Shown here piece by piece: positions 46,520 to 59,046 of a stretch of 64,000 nucleotides of DNA (within the stretch, counting starts at the first letter, position 1; every line of letters begins with the position of its first letter). The stretch is taken from contig JAZBRS010000020.1 of assembly GCA_037176725.1 (NCBI GenBank), positions 84,514,001 to 84,578,000 on the forward strand, written 5' to 3'. Under the pieces are notes generated by a model. That model did not search any database. It was not told the origin of the DNA and worked only from the letters and a program-made list of their open reading frames with translations. The position numbers and the translations under genes are program-made. The DNA is from Posidonia oceanica. Lineage: Eukaryota; Streptophyta; Magnoliopsida; Alismatales; Posidoniaceae.

Positions 46520-46620
46520 CATGCATAGCATCAGCATCATCAGCATCAACATCATCAGCATCATCAGCATCAACATCATCAGCATCATCAGCATCATCAT
46601 CAGCATCATCATCAGCCTCT
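46520..46620 (+). repeat. CATCAG/CATCAT microsatellite
   Basis: Imperfect run of CAGCATCATCAGCATCAACA-type units. Its counterpart in A (about 8360-8640) is GATGCTGATG-like and less regular. Confidence 0.85.
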
Positions 46621-46821
46621 GTACTAACTTTTACTAACTTCTGCATTTGCATACATTGCATTCCATTCATCTGCACCTGTATTTTGCATTGCGGCAACGA
46701 GCTACGACATTCGGTGCATCCGCCGGATGAGTAACTCACGCCAATAGCAATCTTCTGCTCCCATCGGGCAGATGGGGTGTCTTGCCAACCCTGAGCAGCG
46801 GCCTCGCTTCGCTTGACCTCG

Positions 46822-46837
46822 CTCAAGGAGGGTCATC
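46822..46837 (+). other. B polypurine tract
   Basis: CTCAAGGAGGGTCATC lies directly before the 3' LTR start AGTTGACACCCC. Confidence 0.78.
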
Positions 46838-49800
46838 AGTTGACACCCCATTTTGACAGGCTAAATCAATTGGAATCTTCTGGTGGCTTCTGAATCCAAA
46901 TCTAGGTCCAAACCTACACCATTTCCTTTTCATCCATCTTTCCAAAACAAGCCCAAACCTAACCTAGAATCACACCCATTTCCCAAACCCAAAAACTAAC
47001 CAAAAATCATAGGAAAACTCACCCTTCCTAACTTAGCAAACCTACCAAAAACCTCTAGAAATTTCAAACCAAAATCACTCCCAAAAACCCGAGAAAACCT
47101 AGGTAAAACTACCCTTTTTCTACACCTCAAAACCCTTCCAAAACCTTCCAAAATCCAAACCCAAACCCTAGGTCCAACACTAGAGACCCTAGGCCACACA
47201 CTCCCCAAATTTCAACTCTTTTCTAAACCTCTAATTCCTTCATTTCTCCAAATTATCCTTTTCTCTCTCCTAGATTATTCTTTTCTCTCTCCTCTCTCTC
47301 TCCTTCTTATTCTTCTTCTTTTCACTCCCTTCTCTCTCCTTTCCTTGCCTGGCTGTGGGCTCGCCTTGTGCATCTATCTCTTCTGTATTTTATTTGTATT
47401 TTTATTTTATTTTTAGCTTATCTTTGGATTTTCTAATATTTATTTTCCTTCCACTCCTATCTTTCTTCTTTACTCCTTTATTTCTTCCTCTTCTTTTTCC
47501 TTTTCCCTTTCCTTTCCTTTCTTCCACTAAACCCTCAAAAAACCTTTAAAAACATTTAAAACTCTAAAACAAAAGAGAAACAAATCAAAACCCTAAAAAG
47601 AAATAATTAAAAACTTAAACAAGCAATTAAAAACAAAAAACCTAATTAAATCCAACTAAAAAAAGGAAACCATGAATGCAATCTAAAAAATATAAAACAA
47701 ACAAAAAGAAAATGCTATAAAATCAAGCAAAAACCAAAATATAATCAAAACAAACCAAAAGTAAAAACCTATTAAAAATAATCAAAAAACAAATCCTGAG
47801 AAGAAAGAAAACAATTAAAAATACTAAGACAACTAATTAAGAAAAAAAACTTAACTAAACAAATCTAAAAGAAACAATTAGAAAATTTTAAAAAAAAAAC
47901 AACTTAAAAACTTAAAAAGAGAAAAGGGAAAGAACTTAACAAAGAAAACCAAACTAAAAAATATATATATAATATTAAAAGAACTTAACAAACAAAATCA
48001 AAAAAATAATTTAAAGAAGACTTAAGAAAAACCCTAAAAGACTAAAATCAAAAATCAAAAACTCCTCCTAACTAATTAAAAAGCCTAATTAAAAATCCCA
48101 ACTTAACAAGAAAAACCTAATAAGAAAAACTTAACTAAAAAACAATTTAAAAACTTAACAAACATTTAAAACAAAATCAAGAAACAAATTAAAAGAAAAC
48201 TTAAATCCTAACTTAAATCAAAACTAAAGCTTTTCCTAGTCTTAATTAACTAATTAAAAACAACCATTAAAAACCTAATCAAAAATCCTAACTTAAACAA
48301 CTACTTTAAAAATATTTTCAAATATTTTCTATTTTTATTTCCATTTTAATTTTCTTCTCCTTCTTCTTCTTCCTTTCTTCCTTTCTTCTTCTTTCTTTTT
48401 CAATTTCCTTTTTCTTTTTCTCCTGGTCCGGCCCAGTTGGCCTCCTCCCCCTCCTTCCTTCTTTTCTTTCTTTCTTTTATTTTTTTCTTCTCCGCACAAG
48501 GCCCGGCCCACTGCCGCATTTTCTTCCTCCTCCTCTTCCCTCCTTCTTCTTCTTCTTCCTCAGACTCTTCCTCCTTCCCGTGAAACCCAGCTCCCTCCTC
48601 TTCTTCAAATTCAACTTCTCCCTCTCGGTCCAATCGCCTACAGCTCACCCTCCTCCTCTCTCAACTCTCAGCGAATCTCCCGGGGGGGCATTTATTGCTC
48701 GTCACCTCACCAGCCGCTCGTCTCTATTAGCAGCAGTCGCTTGCGCCAGTGGAATTCAAAAATCCACTGCGCGCTCAGCCCCCAGCAGCCTCGTTAAAAC
48801 CAGCTCCAATCTCCTCCTTCCAACACCTTTTTTTTCGTCGTCCAGAGAGAGAGCAATCCAGAGCCCCGAGAGCACCCAATTCTCCTCCTCTGCCTTGCAA
48901 AAAATCAGCAACTTTCCTCCTCCTTCCTTTCCACCTGAAACCAGCCTCCAACTCCCAGCAGATCACTCCCATTTCACCCGCAATCTCACCCAACTACCAG
49001 CCATCACAGCCTCCCATTCCACGACCAAAATCACCCTGAAACCACCCTCCAATCACCCAAAATCTTCAGCAGCACCCAACACCTCTCCTCCCAGAAATTC
49101 CCAACACCTCAGATCACTAAACTTCCCCAAACTCCACCCAGCAATCCTCTAGAACACCACCTCCCTAAAACAACAGAGCCCTAGCCTTCACCCTCACCAC
49201 AGCCAATATCCTCCACAGCAAACACCTACAACATTTTCTGCCAAAAAATCCCTCCATCAGCAAACTCCCTCTCCAGCCCTCCACCAGCCCTTCCAAGCAT
49301 CCAGAGACCTTCACTAAGATCCCAGGAGTCCGCCGGAAGCTTCCATCCAATCCAGAGAGCAGCATACATCCACCCCCACCTCAGACGACCTGCTGTGTAC
49401 CCAACAAAGCCGCTTCTTCCTCCGATCTTCGAAGCTGCCTTCCAACTGTCCAGCAAGCTCCGGAGGATCGCACTGAGCAGTTCCAAGCGTCCGCAAGCCA
49501 CCAGCGACATCTCCAGCAGCTGGACGAGCCTCGCCGGCATCCACTGAAATAGCTCACGTCGGGGGGACTTCTCAGCCAGCAGAACAGGTACCCTTCTTCT
49601 CCGGTAGCCTAATTCTCTCCCCCTCTTGCTTTTCCACCCCTCAGATAGGGGTTCTACTCCCTCTCTCGTCGGGTCAACACCGCCGCTGACTCGTCTTCTC
49701 CGGCGAGCTTAAAGCTCGCCTCGCCGCTTCGGTTAGTAGAACGTCTCGCCGATCGTCGCTCGAGGTTCGCACAAGCTCCAGGAGCACGACCCTACCTCCG

Positions 49801-51448
49801 ATTTCCCCTGGCGTCACTCCGATCACCCGCTCCTCCTCCAGAAGGCCTGCAGTCCTCCGTCGCCGTCTCCGGTCATCTCCAGGCTGCATCACGAGCCGCT
49901 AACGCTGCACCGACCTCCGCACAGTTCCGGAGCACGCCGCCCGCCGTTCAGTGCCGCCTCAGCACCCCTCTTCCTCCCTCTCCGGCCACTGGCAGCGTTC
50001 TGCTACAGTGGCCGCTCCTCTGCGTTTTTACTGTTCCTTTATTTCTTCTTACTATGCTAATTTTGCCATGTATTGCATTTCTACCTCATTCTTTTATTTT
50101 ATTACTTTCTAGTCCTGCCATCGTTTAAAAATCATTTAAGTTTGAATTTAAATCATATGAAATTGCATGAAAAACCTAAAAAACTGTCTAATTGCATGTT
50201 AGTCCTCCTACTGTGTTATTCTTTAAGTTTTATTTTAGTTCAGACCCAGCATGTTTTTTTATTTACATCTAGATCCTCTGTAGTTATAGTTTATTTACTT
50301 TTCTTTATTTTCAGCCCAGTTATTTATTTTATTTGTATTCTAGTCCATTTACAGTTCATCTAACTTTCTGTCCATTTAATTTCTAATCTTGCTGTTTATT
50401 TTATTTACTTGTTAGTCCTGCAGTAGTTCAAATAAGTTTTGTGCTCTTTATTTTCTAGTCCAGCATCTTTTTATTTTTGCGTTTCAGTCCTTTGGTTGTT
50501 AATCTCATTTAATACTCTGATTTTACCTTAGTAAATTGCATTTTAATCCTAGCTTTTACTTTATTTGCTTTTTGGTCCTATGATCTGTTGATAAATCATT
50601 TTATTTTCTTACTTTTCTTACTGCATTGCATTTCCATCCCATGTTTTCTGATTTTTGCACATAGGTCCTTCATTTGCATGCACAGCATCTCTTTTTAGCA
50701 TTTTTCCTTATAAAATTGCATTTTAGACCCTGCATGTTTTAAAATTACACATAGGTCCTCTGCATGTTTACAAAACTCATTTAAATGCATATTTTTGCTT
50801 ATTAAATTGCATTTCAGCCCCTGCATATTTCAAAATTGCACATAGGTCCTTCATTTGCATTCACAGACCATTTAAAACCACATTTTACCTTATAAAATTG
50901 CATTTTAACCCTTGCATGTTTTAAAATTGCATGTAGGTCCTTCACATGTTTTCAAAAATCCATTTAAATGCATGTTTTCCTTATTAAATTGCATTTCAAA
51001 CCCTGCATTTTGTTAAATTGCATTCAGACCCTCAAGTTTTCAAAAATCTTGCATATAAGCCCCTAACTTTTCAAAATCCTTGCATTTAGGTCCTTAACTT
51101 TTTCAAAAATTGCATTTAGCTCCCTAAGTTTTCTGAAAAGTCACTCTTAGGTCCTTTTCTTGCATTTTTGCATGCATTGCACCCATGCATCTTTGCATTT
51201 GGCATCCTTGCACACACTTAAGCATCCCTAGCTCCCATTTACCTGAGAGGACCTGTTTTGCACACCCCTAGGACCTCTTTTACACTTAGATCCATTCTTC
51301 TCCCCTGTTCTTGGCCCTTCTGCCTTGAAGCCAGCATATCTTCTGATCGGACCGCCGGATCTTCTCAACCAAGCAGCCTAGACGACCCTGGTGGAGCACA
51401 CTTCAATGCAGACCAAGCATTTCTCAGATCAGACTTCAGATTTCCATG

Positions 51449-51774
51449 GTAAGTCCTTCTCAACCCCTGCACAGCATTCATTTGCACATCATTTGCATTG
51501 CATGCATTGTTTTAGCCTCCTGTTTTCTCGAGCATGTAGCTTAGGACTCCCTCTTCTTATCTATCAACTCTATCTCCCCTTTTCACGTACTCTCAATGTT
51601 TTGTGTTGTGTTTCCCCTACATTCACTACTAATTGCAACTTTCTTCTCCCTTTTCCACGATACGATCGCACCACGAGCTATTGGCAGCATGTGAGACACA
51701 TCGTGGGACGGATTAGTGGGAAACAGTCACAAGACAGTGGTAATCCCTCCACTTGCTTTCTTTCCCCTTTGTAG
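51449..51774 (+). promoter_or_regulatory. Intron-like segment (B 3' LTR)
   Basis: Same donor and acceptor as in the 5' LTR, with identical sequence between them. Confidence 0.4.
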
Positions 51775-51916
51775 GTCCTCACACCTACATTGCGTGGTCT
51801 TTAAGCGGCGCTTGTCCTTACACTTGCGCCGTTTGCCTCTCCTTTGCTTCTCTTGCTCTTTCTCTTTGCATCTGCATCTGCATGGCTTTACCGAAGTTTT
51901 ATTTCACCTGTTTTGG

Positions 51917-52378
51917 CACCGTTTTGCGTGCCCGCTTCGCTTTTGACACCGTTTTGCATGTCCGCTCTTGCTTTGACACCGTTTTGCATGCCCGCTCTTG
52001 TTTTGGCACCGTTTTGCATGCCCGCTCTTGTTTTGTCATCGTTTTGCGTACCCACTTCGCTTTTGGCACCATTTTGCATGCCTGCTCTTGTTTTGGCTCC
52101 GTTTTGCATGTCTGCTTCGCTTTTGACATCATTTTGCGTGTCCACTCTTGTTTTGGCACTGTTTTGCGTGCCTACTTCGCTTTTGGCATCGTTTTGCATG
52201 CCCGCCTTGTTTTCTCGCACTGTTTCGCATGCCGCTCTGTTTCTCACACCATTTTGACATGCTGGCTTTGTTTTTCGCACCGTTTCGCGTGCTGCTCTTG
52301 TTTCTTGCACCTTTTTGCGTGTCTGCTTTATTTTTCGCACCGTTTCACGTGCTGTTTCTACTTCTTGCATCGTTTTGC
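51917..52378 (+). repeat. 30-bp tandem array, about 16 units (B 3' LTR)
   Basis: The first three units equal those of the 5' LTR; later units differ in order and sequence. Confidence 0.9.
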
Positions 52379-53702
52379 GCATTTTATGCTGTTTTCTCTT
52401 GCATGTCGCCTACATTGCTTGATTTTACTGCCGTTTTGTTTTATCGCCTACGTTTGCGTATAGGGCAGTGATGCTTACTGCTTGGAGTTCTCACGAGCCA
52501 GGGTTCGCCCAGTTCGGAACACAGACAGCGTTGCTGAGCGCTTAGACTGCACGTTTACTTCCCTACATTGCATCCATCACTTAGAGCACACCTTTGAGCA
52601 TTTAGATCGGCATTCATTGGCACTTAGGCATTCAAACCTGCATTTCCCTACGTATGCGAGCGTAAGCCTAGAAAGACCGATTCTCGGGCAAGTCGGGCGT
52701 GCCTAACACCTTCCTTGCACGTAACAGGAGTCCTTGTCCAATCTTTTGGCCCGTAATGACCATATTGCCCTTATCCTAAGCATGAGTCATATCATTTGCA
52801 TTCATTTTCATTTGTTTTCCTTTGCATTGCATCCTTTGCTTGGTTTTGCGTGTTAATCCACGCATTTTCCTGATTTTCCTTGTCTCCCGATAATAGACAT
52901 GGTGGTGACTCTGAATTGTCTTATCTTCTTCTTTTCTTACCTTTTCTCCTTTGTTTTAAGTGTTTTCGAGTTGCGCCTTCCTCCTTGGACATAGCCGCTA
53001 ATAGTGAACCTGATTCTTATCGATGCACGCGAGCTTTTGGCAGTGTACATGGACGATCTGAACACCAGGGTTACTACAGCGGTTGTGTCCGAGAAGGAAG
53101 ACTTGACTCGAAAACACTTAAAAAAGGGAAAAAAGGAAACAAAAGAAGAAGATAAGACAAATCAGAGTCGCCACCGTGTCTATTATGTCAGGAGACAAGG
53201 AAAACCGGAGAAATGCGTGAATAAACACACGAAACCAAGCAAAAGATGCAATGCAATGCAATGCAAAAGAAAAGAGATGCAAATGATGCAAATGATGTGA
53301 CTCATGCCTAGGATAAGGGCAATATGGTCATTGCGGGCCAAGAGAATGGGCAAGGACTCCTGTTACGTGCGAGGAAGGTGTTAGGCACCCTCGACACGCC
53401 CGAGAATCGCTCTTTCTAGGCTTACGCTCGCATACGCAGGGCAATGCATACTTTGAATGCCTAAGTACCATGAATGCCTAATTAGATGCTCATAGGTGTG
53501 CTCTAAGTGATGGAATGCGTGCAAGGAATTAAACGTGCTATCTAAGCGCTCAGCAACGCTGTCTGTATTCCAAACCGGGCGAACCCTGGTCTGTGAGAAC
53601 TCCAGGTAGTAAACATCACTGCCTTAATGCAAATGCAGGCAATAAAACAAAACATCGGTAAAACCAGGCAATACGGGCGACATGCAAAGGAAAACATCGT
53701 CA

Positions 53703-53996
53703 AACACGTAAAACGATGCAAGAAACAAAAGTGGGCACGTAAAACGGTGTAAGAAACAAAGCGGGCACACAAAACGGTATAAGAAACAAAGCAGGCATGC
53801 AAAACGGTGCAAGAAACAATGCAGGCACGCAAAACGGTGCAAGAAACAATGTGGACATGCAAAATGATGCAAGAAACAAAGCAGACACGTAGAACGCTGC
53901 AAGAAACGAAGCAGGCACGCAGAACGGTGCAAGAAACAAAGCAGACACGTAGAACAGTGCAAGAAACAAAGTAGGCACGTAAAACGGTGCAAGAGC
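53703..53996 (-). repeat. 30-bp tandem array, about 10 units (A 5' LTR)
   Basis: Same unit as 3091-3352, with one more copy. Confidence 0.9.
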
Positions 53997-54134
53997 GAAG
54001 GAAAACATCGCAAAAGCCATGCAATGCATATGTAAAACATGCAAAGGGATAGAGTAGAACAAGTAAGGAGAGGCAAGCGGTGTAAGTGTGAAAACAAACA
54101 CTACTTAAGGACCATGCAATGCAGGTGTGAAGAC

Positions 54135-54458
54135 CTACAAGGGGGAAAGAGAGTAAGTAGAGGGATCACCACTATCCTGTGACTGTTTCCCACTAAACCG
54201 TTCCACGATGTGTCTCACACGCTGTCAAAAGCTCGCGGTGCAATCGGATCGTGGAAAAGGGAGAAAAGGGTCGCAATCAGTAGTGAATCTAAGGAAAACT
54301 CAACCCAAAGACACTAAGAGTACGCGAAAAGAGGAAATAGAGTTGATAAGCAAGAGGGGAGGCCTAATCTACATGCATGGAAAACGCAAGGCGAAAACAA
54401 TGCATGCAATGCAAATGATATGCAACAAAATGCTGTACAGGAGTTCAGAAGGACTTAC
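54135..54458 (-). promoter_or_regulatory. Intron-like segment (A 5' LTR)
   Basis: Minus-strand donor CCAAG|GTAAGTCC (G at 54458) and acceptor CCCCCTTGTAG (AG at 54136-54135) enclose 324 bases. Confidence 0.4.
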
Positions 54459-57400
54459 CTTGGAGATCTGAGGCCTGATTAGAGGTGAACTTGGTCAGCA
54501 TTGAAGTCCGCTCCACCAGGATGGTCCAGGTAACTTGGTTGCAAAGATCCGGCGGTCCGATCGGAAGATATCCAGGCTTCAAGGCAAAAGGCCCAAGGGC
54601 CAGGGGAGAAGAAGGGATCTAAGTGTAAAAGAGGTCCTAGGGGTGTGTAGAACAGGTCCTCCCACATACATGGGAGCTAAAAGTACTTAAAAGTGTGCAA
54701 AAATGCTAAGTGCAGAGATGCATGGGTGTAATGCATGCAAAAATGCAAGAAAATGACCTAAGTGTGATGATTTTGAAAAGTTAGGGACCTATATGCAATG
54801 TTTTTGAAAAGTTAGGGGCCTATATGCAATGATTTTGAAAAGTTAGGGACCTGGATGCAAACAAATGCAAAACTAGGGACCTAAATGCAATTTTTTTGAA
54901 AATCTGGGGACCTAAATGCAATGTTTTTGAAAAACTAAGGGCCTAGATGCAATATTTTTGAAAACCTAAGGGTCTAGATGCAAATGCAAAGAAAAGCAGG
55001 GTCTGAAATGCAATTTAATATGGAAAAAATGCAAATAAATGAATGTTGTGCATGCAAATAGTGGACTAAAGTGCAATTTTAAAACATGTAGGGGCTAAAA
55101 TGCAATTTAATATGGAAAAATGCAAACTAAATGTATGCTGTGAATTATGCAGAGGACTAAAATGCAATTTAAAATCATGCAGGGGCCAGAATGCAATTTA
55201 GTATGGAAAAAATGCAATTAAATGATGCTATGCATGTAGAGGACTAAAATGTAATTTTAAAACATGCAGGGGCTAAAATGCAATTTAAAATCATGCAGGG
55301 GCCAAAATACAATTTAGTATGGAAAAAATGCAATTAAATGATGTTGTGCATGCATGCAGAGGACTAAATAGCAAAAATAAAATAAGATAGGATAAAAGTG
55401 CAATGCAATATGGTAAAATACAAAATTAATTGAATTTAAGAACTGAACAGAGGACTAACTTGCAAATAAAATAAACAGTAGGACTAAAAAGCAATGTAAT
55501 AGGGTAAAAACAGATATTTAAATGACATTTATCAACTGTAGGACTTAGATACAAAATAAAATAACTACTGGACCAAAAACTAAGAAACAGAAAAGTATTT
55601 TAAACTACAACAAGATCAACATGCAATAAAAACAAATAACTGGGCTAAAACTAAAGAAAAAATAAAATGCTGAGAACTGCGGAGGACTAACATGTAATAA
55701 AAATAACTGGTAGGGCTAAAAATAAAAGAACTCAGAAGTTTTTTAACTACAGCTGGACTAACATGCAAATAAAGGAAACTACATATTTTTATGCAATTTT
55801 ATATGATTTTTATTCAAGATTAAATGAAACATAAATTGACGAAGGACCTAAAAGTAAATAGAAGAAACTACGAGGCAGAAATGCAATGTCATGGTAAAAT
55901 TTGTAAGTTAACAGAAAAATGAAACACAGGCAAACGTACGGCATTATTAAATTAAGAACACTGTAGCTAAAGAGAGCAGACGCTTGTGCCGGAGAAGAAG
56001 ACCTGCTTTGGCGGCGCTAGAGGGCTGGGAAGCTGCGCTGGAGGTCCCCGGAGGCTAGAGGTAGGTCGGCGAGGCGTGACGGAACTTGGAGCAGACCGGA
56101 GAAGGCGGCGGAGTTCTGTAGAGGTTCTGGAAGCAAACTGTAGGTTGGAGGCATCCCAAGCGGAAACGGAGGGCAGAAACAGACTCCTGGAACCTCCACG
56201 ATGCTCGGAGGACGATCGGCGAGAGACGAGCGGGCCGGAGACAGGATCGCGCGTAGCGAGCTCGCTGGAGAAGACAAGTCAGCGGCGGAGGCGACTTCAC
56301 GCGACAGGGGACGAAACCCTATTCTAATGGGCCAAGGAGCAAGAGAGGAAAAAAAACTAAGCTAAGGGGGCGAAGAAATACCTTTTTCGATGGCTGGTGC
56401 GCTCCCCCGATGTTAGTGGTCTGAGCAGAGGTCGGCGGTGACGGTCTAGCTACTACAGGCGTTTCAGGTGGCTCACGAGGGTCCAGTTCAGCTCTTGGCG
56501 ATGCTCTAGAGCTTTCTGGATGCTCAGGCGCAAGCTTGCGCGCCGGAGGAAGAAAATTCTGCCGGAGGTGGGGGGAGTGAATTGTGGCTCCTCGGGCTGA
56601 GTGGAGGCTTCTGGCAGGTTGCTGGGGGTCTGGTGGTGGTGAGTGGCTATTTGAATTGCACTGAGGAAGGCTGTGGAGGGAGGTTGCTGATTTTGTGGAT
56701 TTCAGCTGAAGACAGGTGCAGGTGTTTGTGGTGTCGTGTTCGGGCTGTGGTGGGTGAGTGGATTGAAGGCCGGGAGGTCTGGAAAGGTAGAGTTCAGGTG
56801 AGTTCTGGGGAGAAGTTTGGGTTGGTTCTAGGGTCTATGGTGCGGGGAATTTGGATGGAAGGTGGTCTAGTTTCTGTGCTAGGATGGATGGGTGTTTGGG
56901 GTGATTCAGGGTGGATGCTGGTCATGGAAGGAGTGGAGGTGGATGCTGGGATTTCAGGTGTGGTTTGGGGAAGGATTTGCAGGAGTTTGGGAGGTGGAGA
57001 TGGGTCTAGTTTCTGGGAGAAGAAAACTAGGATTTTCAGAGGAAAGAGGAGGGGGAATTGCTGGCTCTTCTCACACTCTCTCTGGTTTCTCTCAGCTGGC
57101 AAAAAGGGTGGAGGAATGGAGAAGGACCTGGTTTTATCAGAGGCTGGCTGGGGACGAGCGTGAGCAGTGGATTTCAAATTCCATAGAGCGGGGAGAACTA
57201 GAGCTAAGGGGAGACCAGCGAGGCGACGCGCGATTAATGCCACCGAAGAGGAGGATGGGAAAGCTAAGAGAGGGTGTGAGAGTAGAGGATGCTGTTGGCT
57301 GAAGTAATGGAGGGGGAGAATTGAATTCGAAAACGGGGGGGAAGGCTGTTCTGCGTTCGCGAGAGAAAACATAGAAGGAAGAAGAAGAAGGAAGAAAAGA

Positions 57401-58877
57401 AAGAAGGGAAGGAGGAAGGAAGGCTGCAGGCAGGTGGGCTGGGCTGAAGCCGCGGGAAAAAAGAAAGAAAAAAGAAAAGAAGGAAAGGAGGGGAGAAGGC
57501 AGGAGTGGGCCGGGCCGGACTAAAGAAAAGAAAAGAAAAAAGAAGAAAGGAAAAAAGAAAGGAGAAAGAAAGAGAAGAAGAAGAAAGATTGGAAATAAAA
57601 TAAAAAAGATTTGGAAATATTTTAGAATAGTTATTTTTAAGTTAAGATTTTTAATTAAGTTTTAAAGGATTGTTTTTTAATTTTTTAAATTAGGGTTAAG
57701 AGGGGCTTTGGTTTTGATTAAGTTTTTATGATTTTTTCTTAAGTTTTTCTTTAAATTGTTTTTTAAGTTTGTTTTAAATGTTTGTTAAGTTTTTTAATTA
57801 TTTTTAAGTTAAGTTTTTCTTGTTAAGTTTTTTCTCTTTTTTCTTTTTAATTAAGTCTTTTAAATTGTTTTAAGTTTTAATTGTTTCTTTGGATTTGTTA
57901 ATTGTTTTTTAATTACTTATCCTAGGGTTTTTTAATTGTTTCTTCTTTCTTAGGATTTACTTTTGATTGTTGTTATTTTTAAGAGGGTTCTTGCTTTTTG
58001 TTTGTTTTGATTATATTTTTCTTTCGTTTGTTTTTAATAGCTTTTTCCTTTTGCTTATTTTATATTTTTGGATGGCATTCTTAGTTTTTAGTTGCTTTTA
58101 GTTGGGTTTTTCTTTTAATTGTTTGTTCAAGTTTTTTAATTATTTCTTAAGGCTTTGATTTGTTTCTTCTTGTGTTTTCCTTTTTTAGTTAGAGTTTTAA
58201 AGGTTTAGTGGAAGAAGGGAAGAAAGGAAAAGGAAAAGGAGAGGAAGAAGAAAAGAAAGAAAGGGAGAAAGAAAGAAAGAGAGTGGAGGAAAGAAATTAA
58301 AGATTAGAAAATCATGGGATAAAATAAAAATGAAATAAAAATACATATAAAATACAGGAAGGAAAGATGCATAAGGTGGGCCCACTGCAAAGCAAGAATA
58401 GGAGAAAGAAGGAGAGGAAAAGAAGGAGAATGAGAAGGAGGATAGAGAGGAGAGAGAAGAATAATTTTGGAGAGAGAAAAGGATAATTTGGAGAGATGAG
58501 AGGGATAAAGGCTTGGAATTGGAGTGGGATTGGGTGAGTGTGTGACCTAGGGTTTCTAAGGTTTGACCTAGGATTTGAAGTGGGATTTTGGAAGGTTTTT
58601 GGAAGGATTTTGGGTCTAGGAAGAGGGGGGTTTACCTAGGTTTTCTAGGGTTTTTGGGAGTAGTTTTGGTGGGATATTTAAGAGTTTTTTTTTTAGGGTT
58701 TTCTAGGTTGGAAAGGATGGATTTTCCTAGGATTTTTGGGTTAGGAAAATGGGTGTGATTCTAGGTTTGGTTTTGGGTTTGATTTGAAGAGAAGGATGTG
58801 GTTTTGGGTTTAGGTTAAGGTTCAGAAGCCACCTGAAGGATTCCATTAATCCAGCCTGTCAAAATGGGGTATCTACA

Positions 58878-59046
58878 CTAACGCTCTAGGGTGCTTGATG
58901 CAGGTCCTGTAACATCTTGGTAGGAACAGATATGCAATAGGCAAGGTGTGCAACACAAACAAATGACGTGAAACGTCTTTGTATTGAGTGAATCTCTGGT
59001 TACACGCCTCTGGTAGGTCGAAAAGATACAGCATGATTCAAAAGAG
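58878..59046 (-). other. D 3' non-coding stub
   Basis: Short stretch between the D accessory ORF and the A insertion; matches E 16110-16258. No gene. Confidence 0.7.

Larger units (their letters stand above)
42341..46821 (+). other. B non-coding 3' region
   Basis: About 4.5 kb without pol. In order: a small frame (42395-42631), a splice-donor-like CAG|GTAAGT (GT 42635-42636), three 51-bp units (42803-42953), a non-repetitive block (43260-44400), hairpins (44523-44722), five 48-bp units (44854-45093), a segment of about 200 bp repeated three times (45226-45745), a CAGCACTTTAC array (about 45835-45990) and a CATCAG microsatellite (about 46520-46620). Confidence 0.78.
33428..53078 (+). mobile_element. 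Element B: gag-only LTR retrotransposon (TR-GAG type)
   Basis: A 19.65-kb plus-strand element with LTRs 33428-38837 (5410 bp) and 46838-53078 (6241 bp), PBS 38839-38856, gag 40210-42340, a 4.5-kb non-coding 3' region and PPT 46822-46837. It is flanked by GCGGC (33423-33427) and GCGGT (53079-53083), a 5-bp target duplication with one change. No protease, RT, RNase H or integrase is present anywhere in the 8.0-kb interior. It sits in A's 5' LTR in the opposite orientation. Confidence 0.9.
46838..53078 (+). mobile_element. B 3' LTR
   Basis: The longer LTR of B. It keeps GC-rich sequence at about 48680-49573 that is absent from the 5' LTR but present in A's LTRs, so it is the ancestral form. It contains the same intron-like segment (51449-51774), 91-bp repeats and a 30-bp array (51917-52378). 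Frames such as 48580-49152 are in the GC-rich leader-like block and have no recognisable domain. Confidence 0.9.
2941..58877 (-). mobile_element. Element A: gag-only LTR retrotransposon, minus strand, interrupted by B, C and E
   Basis: Going down the minus strand, A reads: 5' LTR (58877-53079, then 33427-33344 beyond B), PBS (33342-33325), 5' leader (33324-32683 and 15319-14675, split by E), gag (14674-12503), a 4.3-kb non-coding 3' region, PPT (8203-8188) and 3' LTR (8187-2941, continuing left of C). After removing B and E the internal region is about 7.8 kb, close to B's 8.0 kb. There is no protease, RT, RNase H or integrase, so A is a non-autonomous gag-only element. It sits inside autonomous-type element D at 58877/58878; its left target duplication is outside the window. 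Confidence 0.85.
53079..58877 (-). mobile_element. A 5' LTR, main part
   Basis: On the minus strand it starts TGTAGATACCCC at 58877 and runs down to 53079, where B interrupts it 84 bases before its end. Same block order as A's 3' LTR: polypyrimidine and T-rich stretches (57350-58500), GC-rich block (55980-57300), 91-bp repeats (54900-55350), intron-like segment and 30-bp array. Frames such as 55986-56327 and 56582-57163 mirror those in A's 3' LTR but lack domains. Confidence 0.88.

Noticed and set aside
48580..49152. Ser/Pro-rich 190-codon frame in B's 3' LTR
   Set aside because: It lies in the GC-rich leader-like block, most of which is deleted from the 5' LTR; it has no recognisable motif, and stops and shifts appear in the A copies.
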